64,000 nt of DNA from Mycoplasmopsis bovirhinis (GTDB taxonomy: Bacteria; Bacillota_I; Bacilli_A; Mycoplasmatales; Metamycoplasmataceae), in contig NZ_LR214972.1 in assembly GCF_900660515.1 (NCBI RefSeq), forward strand, positions 837,942 through 901,941, in the 5' to 3' direction. The position numbers and the translations under genes were made by a program. Every line of letters begins with the position of its first letter. Position 1 is the stretch's first letter. This document shows, one piece after another, positions 44,107-55,448 of this stretch. The notes under the pieces were generated by a model, which did not search any database, was not told the origin of the DNA, and was given only the letters and a program-made list of their open reading frames with translations.

Positions 44107-44307
44107 TTAACTATTATTTTTGTACAAGAAAAAGTAAAGTAATGCAACAGCCATCAAAATAATAAAAATCGAAAAGACTGTGAAATAAAATCTTAAACGA
44201 ATTTTAAAATTATTAAAACGTTTTGGGTCAGTTAAAACAGTATTTTCTTCCAAAATTTCTGCTACTTGCTTTTCTAGGTCTTGGTTATTTTTAACTTCGT
44301 TATTCAT
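44107..44307 (-). CDS. Small single-pass membrane protein
   Basis: A 66-residue protein with an acidic, helical N-terminal half (residues 1-35) and one hydrophobic segment (about 41-62) near the C terminus. The ATG overlaps the degV stop by 8 bases, which supports real translation through coupling. No family is recognised. Confidence 0.55.
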   Translation of the reverse strand: MNNEVKNNQDLEKQVAEILEENTVLTDPKRFNNFKIRLRFYFTVFSIFIILMAVALLYFFLYKNNS

Positions 44308-45169
44308 GGTCTATTTTTAACTCAGGCATAACACCCAAAGCAATTGCTTCTGCTCCAGTATGCACTGCAATTACAGATGGAGTTAAGAAGATCGATTTTG
44401 GATTAATCTTAAAATATTTGTTATTATGAACAATATCAATAAGTTCTTGTTTAATTCCATGAATAAAAGTAATTACAAATTTTGAATCTTTGAATTTAGT
44501 TGATTGTTCATCACAAAATTCAACAATATGTTCAATAGTTTTTTGAATTGCTTTTGAAAGATTTCTTTTTAAACTTGATAATTTAACACTACCATCTTCT
44601 TCGTAGCTTAAAATTGGAAGCATTGGAATTTTAGTTAAAACAAACTTTTTAAAACTTGATAACCTTCCGCCTTTAATCATGTGATCAACATTCTCTGGCA
44701 CAATATAAGTAATTGCTGATTCGTTGATTCATGCTAATTCTTCATACAATTGATTAATAGTATAGTTTTTAGTTTCATATAAATGTTTTAAATAATTTGC
44801 AGTTTGGGTAATTTGATCACCAATTAAATGATTTTCCATTACATGAATATTACCAAGTTCACTTCCTACGCTTCTAACGGTATTAGCTGTTGCTGATAAT
44901 TTTGATGAAATACCTAAGAAAATTACGGCATCATTTTCTTTTGAAGCTTGTGTTAGAACTTGCTCAATTGTTTCAAGTTTTGGTAGTGAAGTTAATGTTT
45001 TTTGAGCTTTAGCAATTTTTTCTAATAACTTCTTGCGATCATCAATTCCATCAAGGTAAGTTACCCCATCAATTTCAACTTGTAAAGGTAAGAAATAATA
45101 TCCTAAATTATCAGCTTGTTCTTTAGTTAAGCAAGAAAAAGCATCTAATATAATTCCTAATTTTTTCAT
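44300..45169 (-). CDS. DegV-family fatty-acid-binding protein
   Basis: A 289-residue protein of the DegV fold: LGIILDAFSCLTKEQADNLG at the start with the usual D.S.DL-type pattern, FLPLQVEIDGVTYLDG, FLGISSKLSATANTVR, and VDHMIKGGRLSSFKKF, the GGR motif near residue 165. DegV/FakB proteins bind a fatty acid and present it to a fatty-acid kinase for phosphorylation, which lets mycoplasmas use host lipids. The kinase is not in this window. One TGA encodes Trp. A small membrane protein gene overlaps its end. Confidence 0.87.
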
Positions 45170-45332
45170 GAAAGTATTTTAACATAATATAAAGATATTT
45201 AGTGAAATTTAAATAAATATTTTAACTTTTTAAATAAGCAAAATTTTTTAATTTAACTAGCAAAAAATGTTTGAAAATCAAACTATAAAAAACAAAAGGT
45301 ATTGACAAATTTTTTGTTGATATCTTAGCTAC

Positions 45333-47177
45333 TTATAAATTAGAACTTTGAATCATTTCTTTGTATTTACCATTTAATGATATTAACTCATTATGAGTAC
45401 CTTGTTCAAGAATTTTACCTTGATCTATAACAATAATTAAATCTGAGTTAATAATTGTACTTAAACGGTGAGCTATTGAAATAGTCGTTGTTTTTTTAGC
45501 TAAATCATCCATTGATTTTTGAATTTCTAATTCAGTCAATGAATCAACATTTGAGGTCGCTTCATCTAAAATAATAATTTGTGGTTTTTTATAATTAACC
45601 CTTGCAATTGAAATTAATTGTTTTTGACCTTGCGAAAGACCTAGGCCATAACTAGTTAAATATGAATTAGTTCCATGTGGTAATTTAGCAACATGTCTTG
45701 TTAAATTAGAATTATCAATTGCTTTAGTTAATAAGTTACGATCTAATGGTAAATTAGTTCCATAAGCAATGTTATTTGTCAAAGTATCAGAAAAAATTTG
45801 GATATCTTGCAAGACAAAGCCAAATAAATTTCTAAGGCAAGATTTTTTAATTTCTTTGATATTAATTTGATCAATAAAAATATTTCCGGAGCTGACTTCG
45901 TAAAAACGACCCAATAAATTAACAATTGTTGTTTTACCAGCTCCAGTTTTCCCAACTAATGCAACTTTTTGTCCGGGCATTACTTTAAAGGTAATATTTT
46001 CTAAAGCAGGAATTTCTTTATAAGCAAAAGATACATTTTCAAATTCTATTAAACCTTGATAAGGTTTAATAGTTTTAACTTCTTGGTTAATTCAATAATA
46101 TTGGTTATTTACTTTAGTTAAACTAATCATTCCTTGGTCAATTTCATCCTGGTAATCTAAAATCGCAAAGATGCGCCTTGAGCCTTCTAAGGATTTTAAA
46201 ATGTCATTAGCTCTCATCATAATTGTTGAGACAGGGCTTGCAAAAGATTTAGAAAATTGTGTAAAAGAAACTAAGGTTCCAATTGTTAAACCTAAGCCTG
46301 CTGAATCACCATTTATAAATAATATTGATCCAAACACAGCAATAGTACCGTAGCAAATTAAACCAATATTAAATGACACAGGAAAGAGCATTCCAGAAAG
46401 TTTATAAGACTTACAGTTGACTTTTTTATACTCACGGTTTAATTTAAGGTATTTATCAATAATTTGATTTGAATTATTAAAAATTTTAGTCGTAGTAAAA
46501 CTGCTTAAAGACTCTTCTACAAACGATGTAACAATAGCGTTGTTTTTGCGTTCACTAGCAAAAGCTTTTTTAGAACGTTTCATAATACAATATGAAGCAA
46601 TGATAATCAAGGCCAAAAATCCAAGCATAATGAAGCTTAATTGCCAATTTAAACTAAACATTATGATAATTGAAACACTCAAAGTTAAAATTGAATTCAA
46701 GATATTTGGGATAACATCTCTAAAAAAACCTTTTAATGTTTCAATATCTGAATTAAAAGCAACGATAATTGAACCTTTCATTTCCTTATTTAAATAGTCC
46801 ATTGGTAATTTTTGGATTTTATAATATAAATCATCTTGAATTTTCTTAGTTGTTCTAAAAGTAATTAAACTTAAAATTCAGTTTCCAACAAATTTAAAAA
46901 TAACTGAAATTAAGAATCAAAGTGATGAAAGGACTATTACTAAAGCAAAGAAATCCCAATTAAATGAAGCAGTAGAATTAGTTTTAGTTACATTGATATA
47001 ATCTTGTAAGATTAAATCAACAATAACTTTACCAATAAAAACTTGGTTATAAAGCATCCCTCCAGATGCTACTAAGAATAAAGAGACTCCTAAAAGAAGC
47101 AAGAATTTATTACTTTGTCAAAATAAGAAGAAAATTCGTTTAATTGGAGCTTTCTTAATTTTAATATTATTAGGCAT
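45333..47177 (-). CDS. ABC exporter half-transporter, catalytic-site subunit
   Basis: A 614-residue fused ABC exporter: an N-terminal six-helix domain (about 20-340) and a nucleotide-binding domain with LVGKTGAGKTTIVNLLG (Walker A), GLGLSQGQKQL (signature), IIILDEATSNVD (Walker B with catalytic Glu) and ISIAHRLSTI (switch His). All residues for hydrolysis are present, in contrast to its partner. The ATG follows the partner's stop by two bases. Together they form a heterodimeric exporter of drugs, lipids or peptides (family inference). Confidence 0.88.
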
Positions 47178-47179
47178 AA

Positions 47180-48946
47180 TTAAAAACTCTCCAAGATTGA
47201 ATTTTGGTATTTATAAATTTTATGATAAAGTTCACTTGTTTTCAATAAATCTTGGTGCTTCCCAATACTTGCTATTTTGCCGCTCTCTAAAACGATAATT
47301 TTATTGCAATCTTTAATTGAGTTAATTTTTTGTGAAATGATGATTTTAATACTATGATTAATTTGTCTTAAAGTATCTTTAACTTGCTGCTCAGTTTTAA
47401 AATCTAAAGCACTTGTAGCATCGTCTAAAATTAGTAAATTTGGATCTTTTATTAAAGCTCTTGCAATTGCTAATCTTTGTCTTTGCCCTCCTGAAAAATT
47501 AGACCCTTTTTGATTTACTTTTGTTTCTAATTGATCAGGGCTATTATATATAAAATCGTAAATTTGTGCTTTTTGTAATACTTGGTAAATTTCTTGATCA
47601 TTTGCATCATGTTTAACTAATTTAAAGTTTGAACGAATTGTGCCAGAAAATAAGATATTTTCTTGGAAAACAATTGAAATTTTTTGGCGCAATGTATCTA
47701 GATCATATTGTTTAATATTAATATCGTTAATTAAAATTTCCCCTTCAGTGACATCATAAAATCTAGCTAAGAGATTTACTAGGGTACTTTTACCTTCACC
47801 AGTTTGTCCAATAATACCTAAAGAAGTATTTTTATCAATTACAAAGTTTAAATTTGATAAAGTATTTTGTGGATTTTTATCATATTTAAAACTAACATTT
47901 TTAAATTCGATTTTTTGAATTTCAAAGTCTTTAATTGCATTAGGAATATTAGTAATTTTAACTTCATGATTTAATATTTCTTTTAAACGTTTTGAACTTG
48001 GAATTGCAATAAAAATATTATAGCTAATATGTAAAATTCCTAAAAATGAAGCTGTGATCATTCAAATATAAGTTCCAAATAAAACAATGTGTCCGACATC
48101 AATTTTATCTTCTAAAAATAAGTTTACTCCAATTGTAGCTAAAAGGATTAAGGAGATATAAATAACACTCATAAATGCAGATTCACCAAGTGAATTAGCT
48201 AAAACTATTTTTAAATTTGATTTAGTTAATTTAGCAGTATGTTTTTTGATTTTTTGATATTCATATTCTTCTGTAACATTAGCTTTAATTGTTTTTATTG
48301 AATGTAAATTTTCTTGTAATTTTTGGTTAAATTCATCATTGTATCGAAAAAGTTTTTTTACAGTCTTGCGCACCACAAAAATTATTCCAAACATTACAAA
48401 ACAAATTGGAATTGAGATTAAAAAAACGTATGATAATTGCCTTGATTCATTTAATGAAAAATATAAGGCACTTGAGAACATAAAGACTGAACGAACAATT
48501 GAAGTGACACTTAAAGACAAAGTACGTTCCATTGACCCAACATCATTATTTAAACGGTTCAATACAGTTCCAACTGAATAATGGTTTAAATCCTGGGGTG
48601 AGAAATTTTGGATTTGCTCAAATAATTTATTTTTAATGTTAATTGAAAATTCTGTTGAAATTTTAGAAATTAAGAAAATTTGAACAAAGACTGAAATTAC
48701 TAAGGTTAAAAGAATAAATAAAAATAAATATCCAGCATTATGGTAAATTGCTTGTTGCCTAGTTAAATTACTTTCTCACTTATCTAACGAAATTACATTA
48801 ATAATATTTTGTACGTACCTTGGTGTCATAACTTCTAAAAAGATTTGTCCGCCAATAAAGATAATTGTTAATAAAATTAAGAACCTTAATCCCTTAGTAA
48901 AATGCCATATTTTGATCTTTGGTTTAGTATTCATGTTGGTGTCCAT
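47180..48946 (-). CDS. ABC exporter half-transporter, degenerate-site subunit
   Basis: A 588-residue ABC exporter half with six membrane segments and GIIGQTGEGKSTLVNLL (Walker A), FSGGQRQRLAIARAL (signature) and LLILDDATSALD, where the catalytic Glu is Asp. The switch His is replaced, reading IIISQKINSI. This is the pattern of heterodimeric exporters (LmrCD, BmrCD, TM287/288) with one inactive ATP site. ATG 48946 lies inside the arsR end (overlap 23 bases); ATG 48934 is equally possible. Confidence 0.85.
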
Positions 48947-49274
48947 CTCTAATGCACTCACATTCATAAATTCTTTCTTTATCAATTAAGTATATAGCTT
49001 TTAAAAGTGGTTTATATTTCTTTAAAAATTCACTAGTTAAATAATAATATGAATAAAGTCCTTGCTTATTAGCATCAATAATATTTGCTTTCTTTAAATC
49101 ATTTAAATGTTTTGAAATATTTGCTTGTTTAGCATTTAAAGCATTAACAATCATCATAACATCACATTCAGTTTCATGACAAGTAAATAAATGCATGATA
49201 ATATTTTTCTTAATTTTTTTAGACAGGAAGTTTAGTAGATCTTCTAAACCTAAAGTGTTATAATCATTAGCCAT
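48924..49274 (-). CDS. ArsR/SmtB-family metal-sensing repressor
   Basis: A 116-residue winged-helix protein: LSKKIKKNIIMHLF, CHETECDVMMIVNALNAKQANISKHLNDLKKANII (recognition helix around ANISKHLNDLKKA) and YYYLTSEF. TCHETECDV resembles the CxC-type metal site in ArsR/CadC proteins, and the tail ends CECIRDGHQHEY, offering further Cys and His ligands. It probably represses its own operon with the two exporter genes and releases on metal binding; a drug ligand is possible. ATG 49274 is chosen; a TTG at 49316 would extend it. No strong ribosome-binding site is seen. Confidence 0.8.
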   Translation of the reverse strand: MANDYNTLGLEDLLNFLSKKIKKNIIMHLFTCHETECDVMMIVNALNAKQANISKHLNDLKKANIIDANKQGLYSYYYLTSEFLKKYKPLLKAIYLIDKERIYECECIRDGHQHEY

Positions 49275-49306
49275 GCTAATTATTTTTAAGAAAAATTTTC
49301 TGGTAA

Positions 49307-52300
49307 TTATTTGCAAGTATTATCATGATTTTTTTGTTCCTTTTCTTTGTAATTTGAATTATTAATAATGGCATTTAATTCTTTTTGTAATTCATCTTCG
49401 ATAATTGGTGAATCATTAGTTTCTAGTTCAATTTTATGATCTTTTTCTTTAGTTAAAAGATCATCTTCATAGCTAAAATCAAAATACTCAAAATCTTCAT
49501 CTTGAATATTTGTTGAAATTTCTGAAAGATTAGTAGTTTCTTGTGACTCGCTTTGAAATTCATCAAAATCTTCATCTATTAATTCTTGTTTATGCCTTGA
49601 TTCTTTTGTAACAAAACTTTTATCTTGCAAAGTTTTTTGTTTTGTTTTTTTTAATTCTACATTAACTTCAACAGATTTCTGGTTAGAATTAATTTCTATA
49701 GTATTTTGCAACTGCTGATAGTCTTTATTTTTTTCTTGAACCATAGGATCTACAATTACTTCTTTTGGTGATTTAGTTTTTTGTTCATCTTTATTTTTCA
49801 AAAAATAATTTAAATCACCTTTATTTAAAATATAAGTTAATGAAGGTTGAATGATTAGATTTTGTTGCTCTTGAATGTTTTCAGTTTTAAACCAAGTTTC
49901 TAGTTCTCTTTGTTGGTGAATTCAAGAAATTGGGGATATAATTTCAACATCATACTTTTTTGATTTCAAGAAGCGATATTTATCTCGAATAGCCATATAG
50001 CTTTCATTATTTAAATAATTAAATGAATCAAAGATAATAGCTTTATATGGTTTTTGATTTTTAGTAATTACTAAATCAATATTTAATGAACCAATAATAT
50101 AATTTTCAAAAATTTCATATTGACTTTGCCCACTAACTGCATTTTGAATACAATTAATGACAAAATCGATAAATCATTTTGCATTTTCTGCATTAGTTAT
50201 CTTTTTCTGTTTATGTTTTCTTAAGTTAAATAAAGTTAAATCACTAAATTCATCAACTTCTTGGTTCAATGAATCATAAACATCCTGTTTTCTTTCTAAA
50301 TCAGATTTTTCTAAAAATTGTAATCAAGCTTTGAAGATTTCTAAATCTTCAGAATTATTTTCTGTTAATTTAATATCAATAGCTTTAACTGTTTTAATTA
50401 TAATCATTTTATCTTTGGCACGAGTAATTGCAACATTTAAAGTGTTTTTACCACTATTTGGTTTACAAATAGCAGTTGAAGAAAACCTAGTAAATTTATC
50501 ATACGAAACAGTGGTAATCACTAAATCAGCTTCATGACCTTGAATGTTTTCAACATTTCGAATCATGATTTTGTTTTGAGTTATTGCATCATATAATTCA
50601 GGATATTTATTAATGATAAGGGAATTAATATAATCGCTTTGTTGAATGTTAAAAGCTAAAATAATGATTTTATTGTATTTATCTAAATTAGCTTTTAAAA
50701 CTTCAATAACTTTTAAAGCTTCAACTTCATTTTTTTGGTCTTTTCACTCACCTTCCACTTCGAATACTTCTAAAGGTTGACTTAATGCGTTTTCGTTTGT
50801 ATCAACAACATCTAATTGAGAGTTATAAAAATGTTTTGAAGAAAACGACATTAATTCGGAATGATTTGAACGGTAATTTTTATCAAGCAAAATTTTAGTT
50901 AAATTAAGGGAAGAAGCGTAATCTAAAATTGACTCAACTTTACCAAAAATACTATCATCAGTGCTTCTTCGTCCAAATCAATTGCTTGGGCTCATTTGCT
51001 TTGGATCTCCTGCTAAAATCTTGGTTTTAGCTAAATAAAGTATTGGTAAACCTTTTTCAATAAATATTTGACTTGATTCATCTAAGATAGCATAATCAAT
51101 TTCTTGTTTTTGTCAATGAGATAAATCTGTATCAGGAGTAACTATAATAATAGGGTAAATAATTTTAAGTAATTTAGTAAATTTTTTCATGAATTTTTGA
51201 GGTGGCAAGTTTTTAATTCTTACATGCTGTGCAAATTCTTGGTATTCTTTACTTTCTGCTTGGTTGAATTTTGCAACTTTGTTATAAATTCTTTCTAAAA
51301 TTATTTTGTGCAATATTTTTTGATCTCAAATATGTTGCTCATATTTTAATTCTTTAGTTAATTCTATAATTTCACTTAATTTTTGAATTGCTTGTTTATC
51401 TAATGAATCATGCAGCACTTCATTAAAGAAATTAATTAAATCTTGCAAACTACCATCAAATTTCGGTATAAGGGCTTCAATATTATCTGCTACTTGTTTT
51501 ACCTTGCGAAACTTAGGTAAAAAAGTTAACCATTTAACTTTATTTTCTTTTTTAAGTAATTCTAAAATTTGCCCATGTGAATAACTAGTTTCTGGATATA
51601 ACAGATCATTAGGTAAATTAAGTAATAATTCAATATCTAATTGATAATTTGGATTTTGCTTGTATTTAGCTAAATAATAGTAAGCTCTTAAGATTGGTTG
51701 AATACTCTTAATAGTTAAAACCTCATTAATTAGTTCAATATACCTTTGTTCTTTATAACTTATTATCGGAGTTCTTTGGCTAGGAGTAATTGGTTCTTTA
51801 AAATTTTCAAGTAATTCAAGATATTTTATAATTGGCTCATAAAACTGATTTTTATTGATGTTTTTTGACTTTAAACTAAATAAACAAAATGATTGTAAAA
51901 TTCCCATTCTTTCTTTAATAACATCTAATGCTGCTTTTTTTTGCGAAGCAACAATAGCACTTTTATTGTAAATTAAAATATTAGTTAATAAATTAACAAT
52001 AGTTTGTGATTTACCTGTGCCTGGAGGACCTCAAATAATCGTATCTTGATTTAATGCTGAAACAATTGCTTTATCTTGCGAAAGGTTAGAAGGGGTTATT
52101 TTAAAAATAGTGTAATTTGAATTATTGATTGTTTTAGTAATTGTTTCTTGATAAATATTTTTATTAAAATCAACTTTTAAAATTTCATCAAATTCTTTAT
52201 TTTCAATGATTTCTTTCATCCTGGTACGTGAGTATCCGCCAACAGGCTCAAAGAGTCCAATAATAGCACCAGGATGAAAGACCAAGTTTTCGTTTTTAAT

Positions 52301-53041
52301 TTCAGCTTCGCCCATACTAGTAAAATGATCAAAAATATTTTCTGGCAGGGTAAATAAATTTTCCCAATCATTTTTTAAAATGCTAATTAATGAATTCATT
52401 GAATTAGCATGTAAATCAGCATCAAGGTGTAATGAAATTTGTTTATTGTCAAAAAAGAATAAAAGTTTTTCATTAGTTTTAATATCTCCTTCACTAGTTA
52501 AAAACGGTTTTCCATTTTTAAAGTTAATACTTACTTCTTTGAAAAATAAAGGAGCATAAATAACCTTATCATCAATTCTTAAGCTAATAAATAAAAACCC
52601 AATATGCATTGGTCAAATATTAGTTTCTTCTAAGTTTTCCTGGGCTTTAACAGCTAATTGTTTTCAAATAGTTACAGAGTTTTGAATTTTTAACTGAATA
52701 ATATTTAAAACATTTTTCTTAATTTCTGCAAAACTAGTTTTAGCATTTAAAAAACGTTCGAATTTTAGCCGGCGAATATTTTTGCTTTTAGTTATAAAAC
52801 TAAGTTCTTCTAATGAATTAGCTAATTCAACTTCTTTTTTTAAAGCTAATAATGCGCCATCTAATAGTGAAATATTAAAAGATTCATTATTGATAATTTC
52901 TTGGTATTGGTTTTCATCAATCATATCTTTAAGATCTAAATAATCTTTTTTATTATTACGTGTAAAAATTGCTGAATCTCCTGGTTCAACATCTAATAAA
53001 TTATTTAAAATTGTATTATATTTAATATCAATTGTGTTCAT
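49307..53041 (-). CDS. Large superfamily 1 DNA/RNA helicase-like protein
   Basis: A 1244-residue protein, continuous only when TGA is read as Trp. An N-terminal domain of about 330 residues precedes the first helicase block: WGPPGTGKSQTIVNLL (Walker A near 337) and AIVASQKKAAL. Then about 280 residues are inserted before YAILDESSQ (Walker B near 650), GDPKQMSPSNW, KNYRS, QGHEADLVI and LNVAITRAKDKMIIIK, motifs II to VI of SF1 Upf1-like helicases. A nuclease-like region (VIKNQKPYKAIIFDS) is possible. The last 160 residues are highly charged and low complexity. Similar helicases occur in many mycoplasmas; role in repair or defence is unproven. Confidence 0.83.
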
Positions 53042-53050
53042 ATTAATCCT

Positions 53051-53398
53051 TTACTTTTGTTTCGTTAAAGCCGCAAAAGTAGCTTTAGAATATACACCTA
53101 AAATAATTGAAATTAAATTACTTTTTACAAAAAGGCCACTAACTCCTTTTAAAGCTTTAATTTTTTCTAAGTTAACTAAATTTAGATCTTTAATTTCTAT
53201 TTCAATTCTTGAAAGCTTACATTCTTTAGCTACAAAATTATTATTTCCTAAATATTTAATTAATTTATTAATATCAAAAGGCAGATTTTCAACTTGATAA
53301 AAAGTGTTTTTCTGGTGTTTTACTTTTTTTCATTTAATTAAAATCAAACCGAATGAGACAATAATTAATAAAATCATTTTTCATTTATGGTTTATCAT
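53051..53398 (-). CDS. Membrane-anchored PTS EIIB-like domain protein
   Basis: A 115-residue protein. Residues 8-21 form one membrane helix, then a basic stretch, then an EIIB glucose-type domain: DINKLIKYLGNNNF, KECKLSRIEIEIKD with Cys60 in the position of the phosphorylated Cys (consensus CxTRLR), and LKGVSGLFVKSNLISIILG. No EIIC or EIIA domain is attached or nearby. Both Trp codons in the N-terminal region are TGA, so standard-code ORF finders miss it. AGGAT then ATG of the helicase lie 10 bases downstream. It may be a regulatory PTS module, or a relic. Confidence 0.7.
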
Positions 53399-54193
53399 AT
53401 TTAATATGATACATGAAAATTATCAATATTGAAGATTATTGTTGTCTAGTTAAGCAAAAAGTTGCCTGGTAGTAATTTAGCTTCGTAATATAAAAAGAAA
53501 TTTCTGTTTAAATTTATAATGATATTTATATTTATAGGTAATTTCCAGACTTTTTTAAAAATTTTAAATTTAATTAATTTAAAGTATAGTTAAGAGATGA
53601 AGATTAACAAGTAATTAACATCTTCCTAATCTTTATGAATTCTATTAATAACTTTATCTTCATTTCCTAGAAACAATAGATTAATATGAAAAATTGTTAA
53701 ATCTCAAATAAAATTAACTATTGAGAAAACTAAAATAATAACTAGCAACATTTATAATGAAGTTTTACTAAAATTCAAACTTTTATACATGGTGTGAAAA
53801 TTTAAGATTTTTATTTAAAAAACACAAACCAACAATATTTAATAATATATCCATTTAATTCACTTTATTCGGAGGTTTTCCAAATGATAAAAAAAGTTAT
53901 CAGTTGTATAAAAATATCCTAAAAGATTAATTTAATGAATATATTCTCTCTATGTATAAATAATTACATAATTTTGAGTTTTTAAATAGATTTTTAAAAA
54001 GAATCATTTGATAAATGTATTTATCTAGCCAAGATGTATATATGTTTTTAGCTAATAATGATTTATAGATATTAAAATCAAACTTATCTATTAAGTTATT
54101 TTTACTTAATATCTTTTTATAATTCAAAAAAATACAACAAATTTTTCGCGAAAGTTGCTAAATGATAAAATGAATAATATAAAAACATTATCC
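53399..54193. other. 795-base gap without a supported gene
   Basis: Very AT-rich DNA between the EIIB-like gene and ychF. An open stretch on the minus strand at 53927-54127 codes for 66 residues but has no ribosome-binding site and no recognisable motif. A CGGAGG at 53870-53875 precedes an ATG at 53884 whose frame stops after 13 codons. It may be a fully decayed gene, or contain an unrecognised RNA; I cannot support either. Confidence 0.4.
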
Positions 54194-54231
54194 AAACTAA
54201 AACCTCTCCAAAGTTGGAGAGGTTTTAGTTT
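54194..54231 (-). terminator. Terminator of ychF
   Basis: A perfect 18-bp stem (54194-54211 with 54214-54231) and 2-base loop, 10 bases past the ychF stop, T-rich on both sides. Confidence 0.85.
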
Positions 54232-54240
54232 AAAACAAAA

Positions 54241-55341
54241 TTATTTACCAAATTTAAAATGACAAATATCACCATCATTCATAATGTAAGTTTTACCTTC
54301 TTGGCGCATTTTACCAGCATTTTTTGCAGCTACTTCACCGCCATACTTAATATAATTATCATAACTTATAACTTCAGCTTTAATGAATTTTTTCTCAAAA
54401 TCACTATGAATTACTCCAGCACATTTAGGAGCATTTCAACCTTTTTTATAAACTCAAGCTCTTGCTTCGATTTTACCAGCGGTAAAGTAAGTTTCTAAAT
54501 CTAATAAATTAAAAGCTGTTTTTGTTAAAGTGTCTAATCCGCTACGTTCTATATTGTAAATTAATAATAATTCTTTTTTCTCTTTAGGATCTTCAATTTG
54601 GCTTAGCTGAGCTTCGATCTCAGCTGAGATTGCAAGTAACTTTTCATTTTCTTTTAAAGAGTTTTTTAGTTTACGATATAAAGGATCATTTTCATAATCT
54701 AAAAATTGTTCACTATTTAAATTAGCAACGTAGATCATTTTTTTAAATGTTAATAGGTGGTAACCTTTGATGAATTTCTCTTGTGCTTCATCTAAACTAA
54801 TTTCTCTAGCTGGAATATTATTTTCTAAAGCTTCCTTAATTTTTAAAGCAGCACTTTGCTCAATAATTGCATCTTTATCACCTGATTTAGCTTTCTTAGC
54901 TACTCGATTTAATACATTAGTAATAGTTTCTAAATCAGCTAACATTAACTCGTAGTCAATTACTTCTTTGTCTCTAACTGGGTCAATTGAATTAGCAATA
55001 TGCAAGATATCTTTATCATTAAAACATCTAATAACATGAATAATTGCATCAACATCACGAATGTTAGCTAAAAACTTATTACCTAAACCTTCTCCTTTTG
55101 AAGCGCCTTGTACTAAGCCAGCAATATCAACAAAGTCAAAAGTAGCTCAAACAATTTTCTCTGGATTGATTAACTTAGCAATGTTTTCCAAACGTTCATC
55201 AATTAAAGGTACACTTGAGATATTTGGTTCAATGGTAGTGAAAGCATAATTCGAAGATTCAACTTGTTTTTTTGTTAAAGCACTAAATAATGTGCTTTTA
55301 CCAACATTTGGTAATCCAATAATTCCGGCTTTTAGTGACAT
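54241..55341 (-). CDS. ychF: Redox-sensitive ATPase YchF (OLA1/Obg family)
   Basis: A 366-residue protein, the family's normal length. [22 protein letters not shown] is the P-loop (G1, residues 3-23 region), [20 protein letters not shown] the G3 block shortened, and [16 protein letters not shown] the following switch region; VANLNSE is in the G4 position that gives this family ATP rather than GTP specificity, and a TGS-like domain ends the protein (DICHFKFGK). It binds ribosomes and affects stress responses. It is monocistronic, divergent from the next gene and closed by a strong hairpin. Confidence 0.94.
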
Positions 55342-55448
55342 AATTCTCCTTAGATTAAAATATTTTGAGTTATATTAAAAGATATGTTTAATATTATATG
55401 AATTTTACTGTAAATTTGGTAAAATACTAAAAAATAATTGGGGGTTTT

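Noticed and set aside
53927..54127. 66-codon minus-strand frame in the 53.4-54.2 kb gap
   Set aside because: No ribosome-binding site, promoter or family resemblance; composition is that of random AT-rich DNA.
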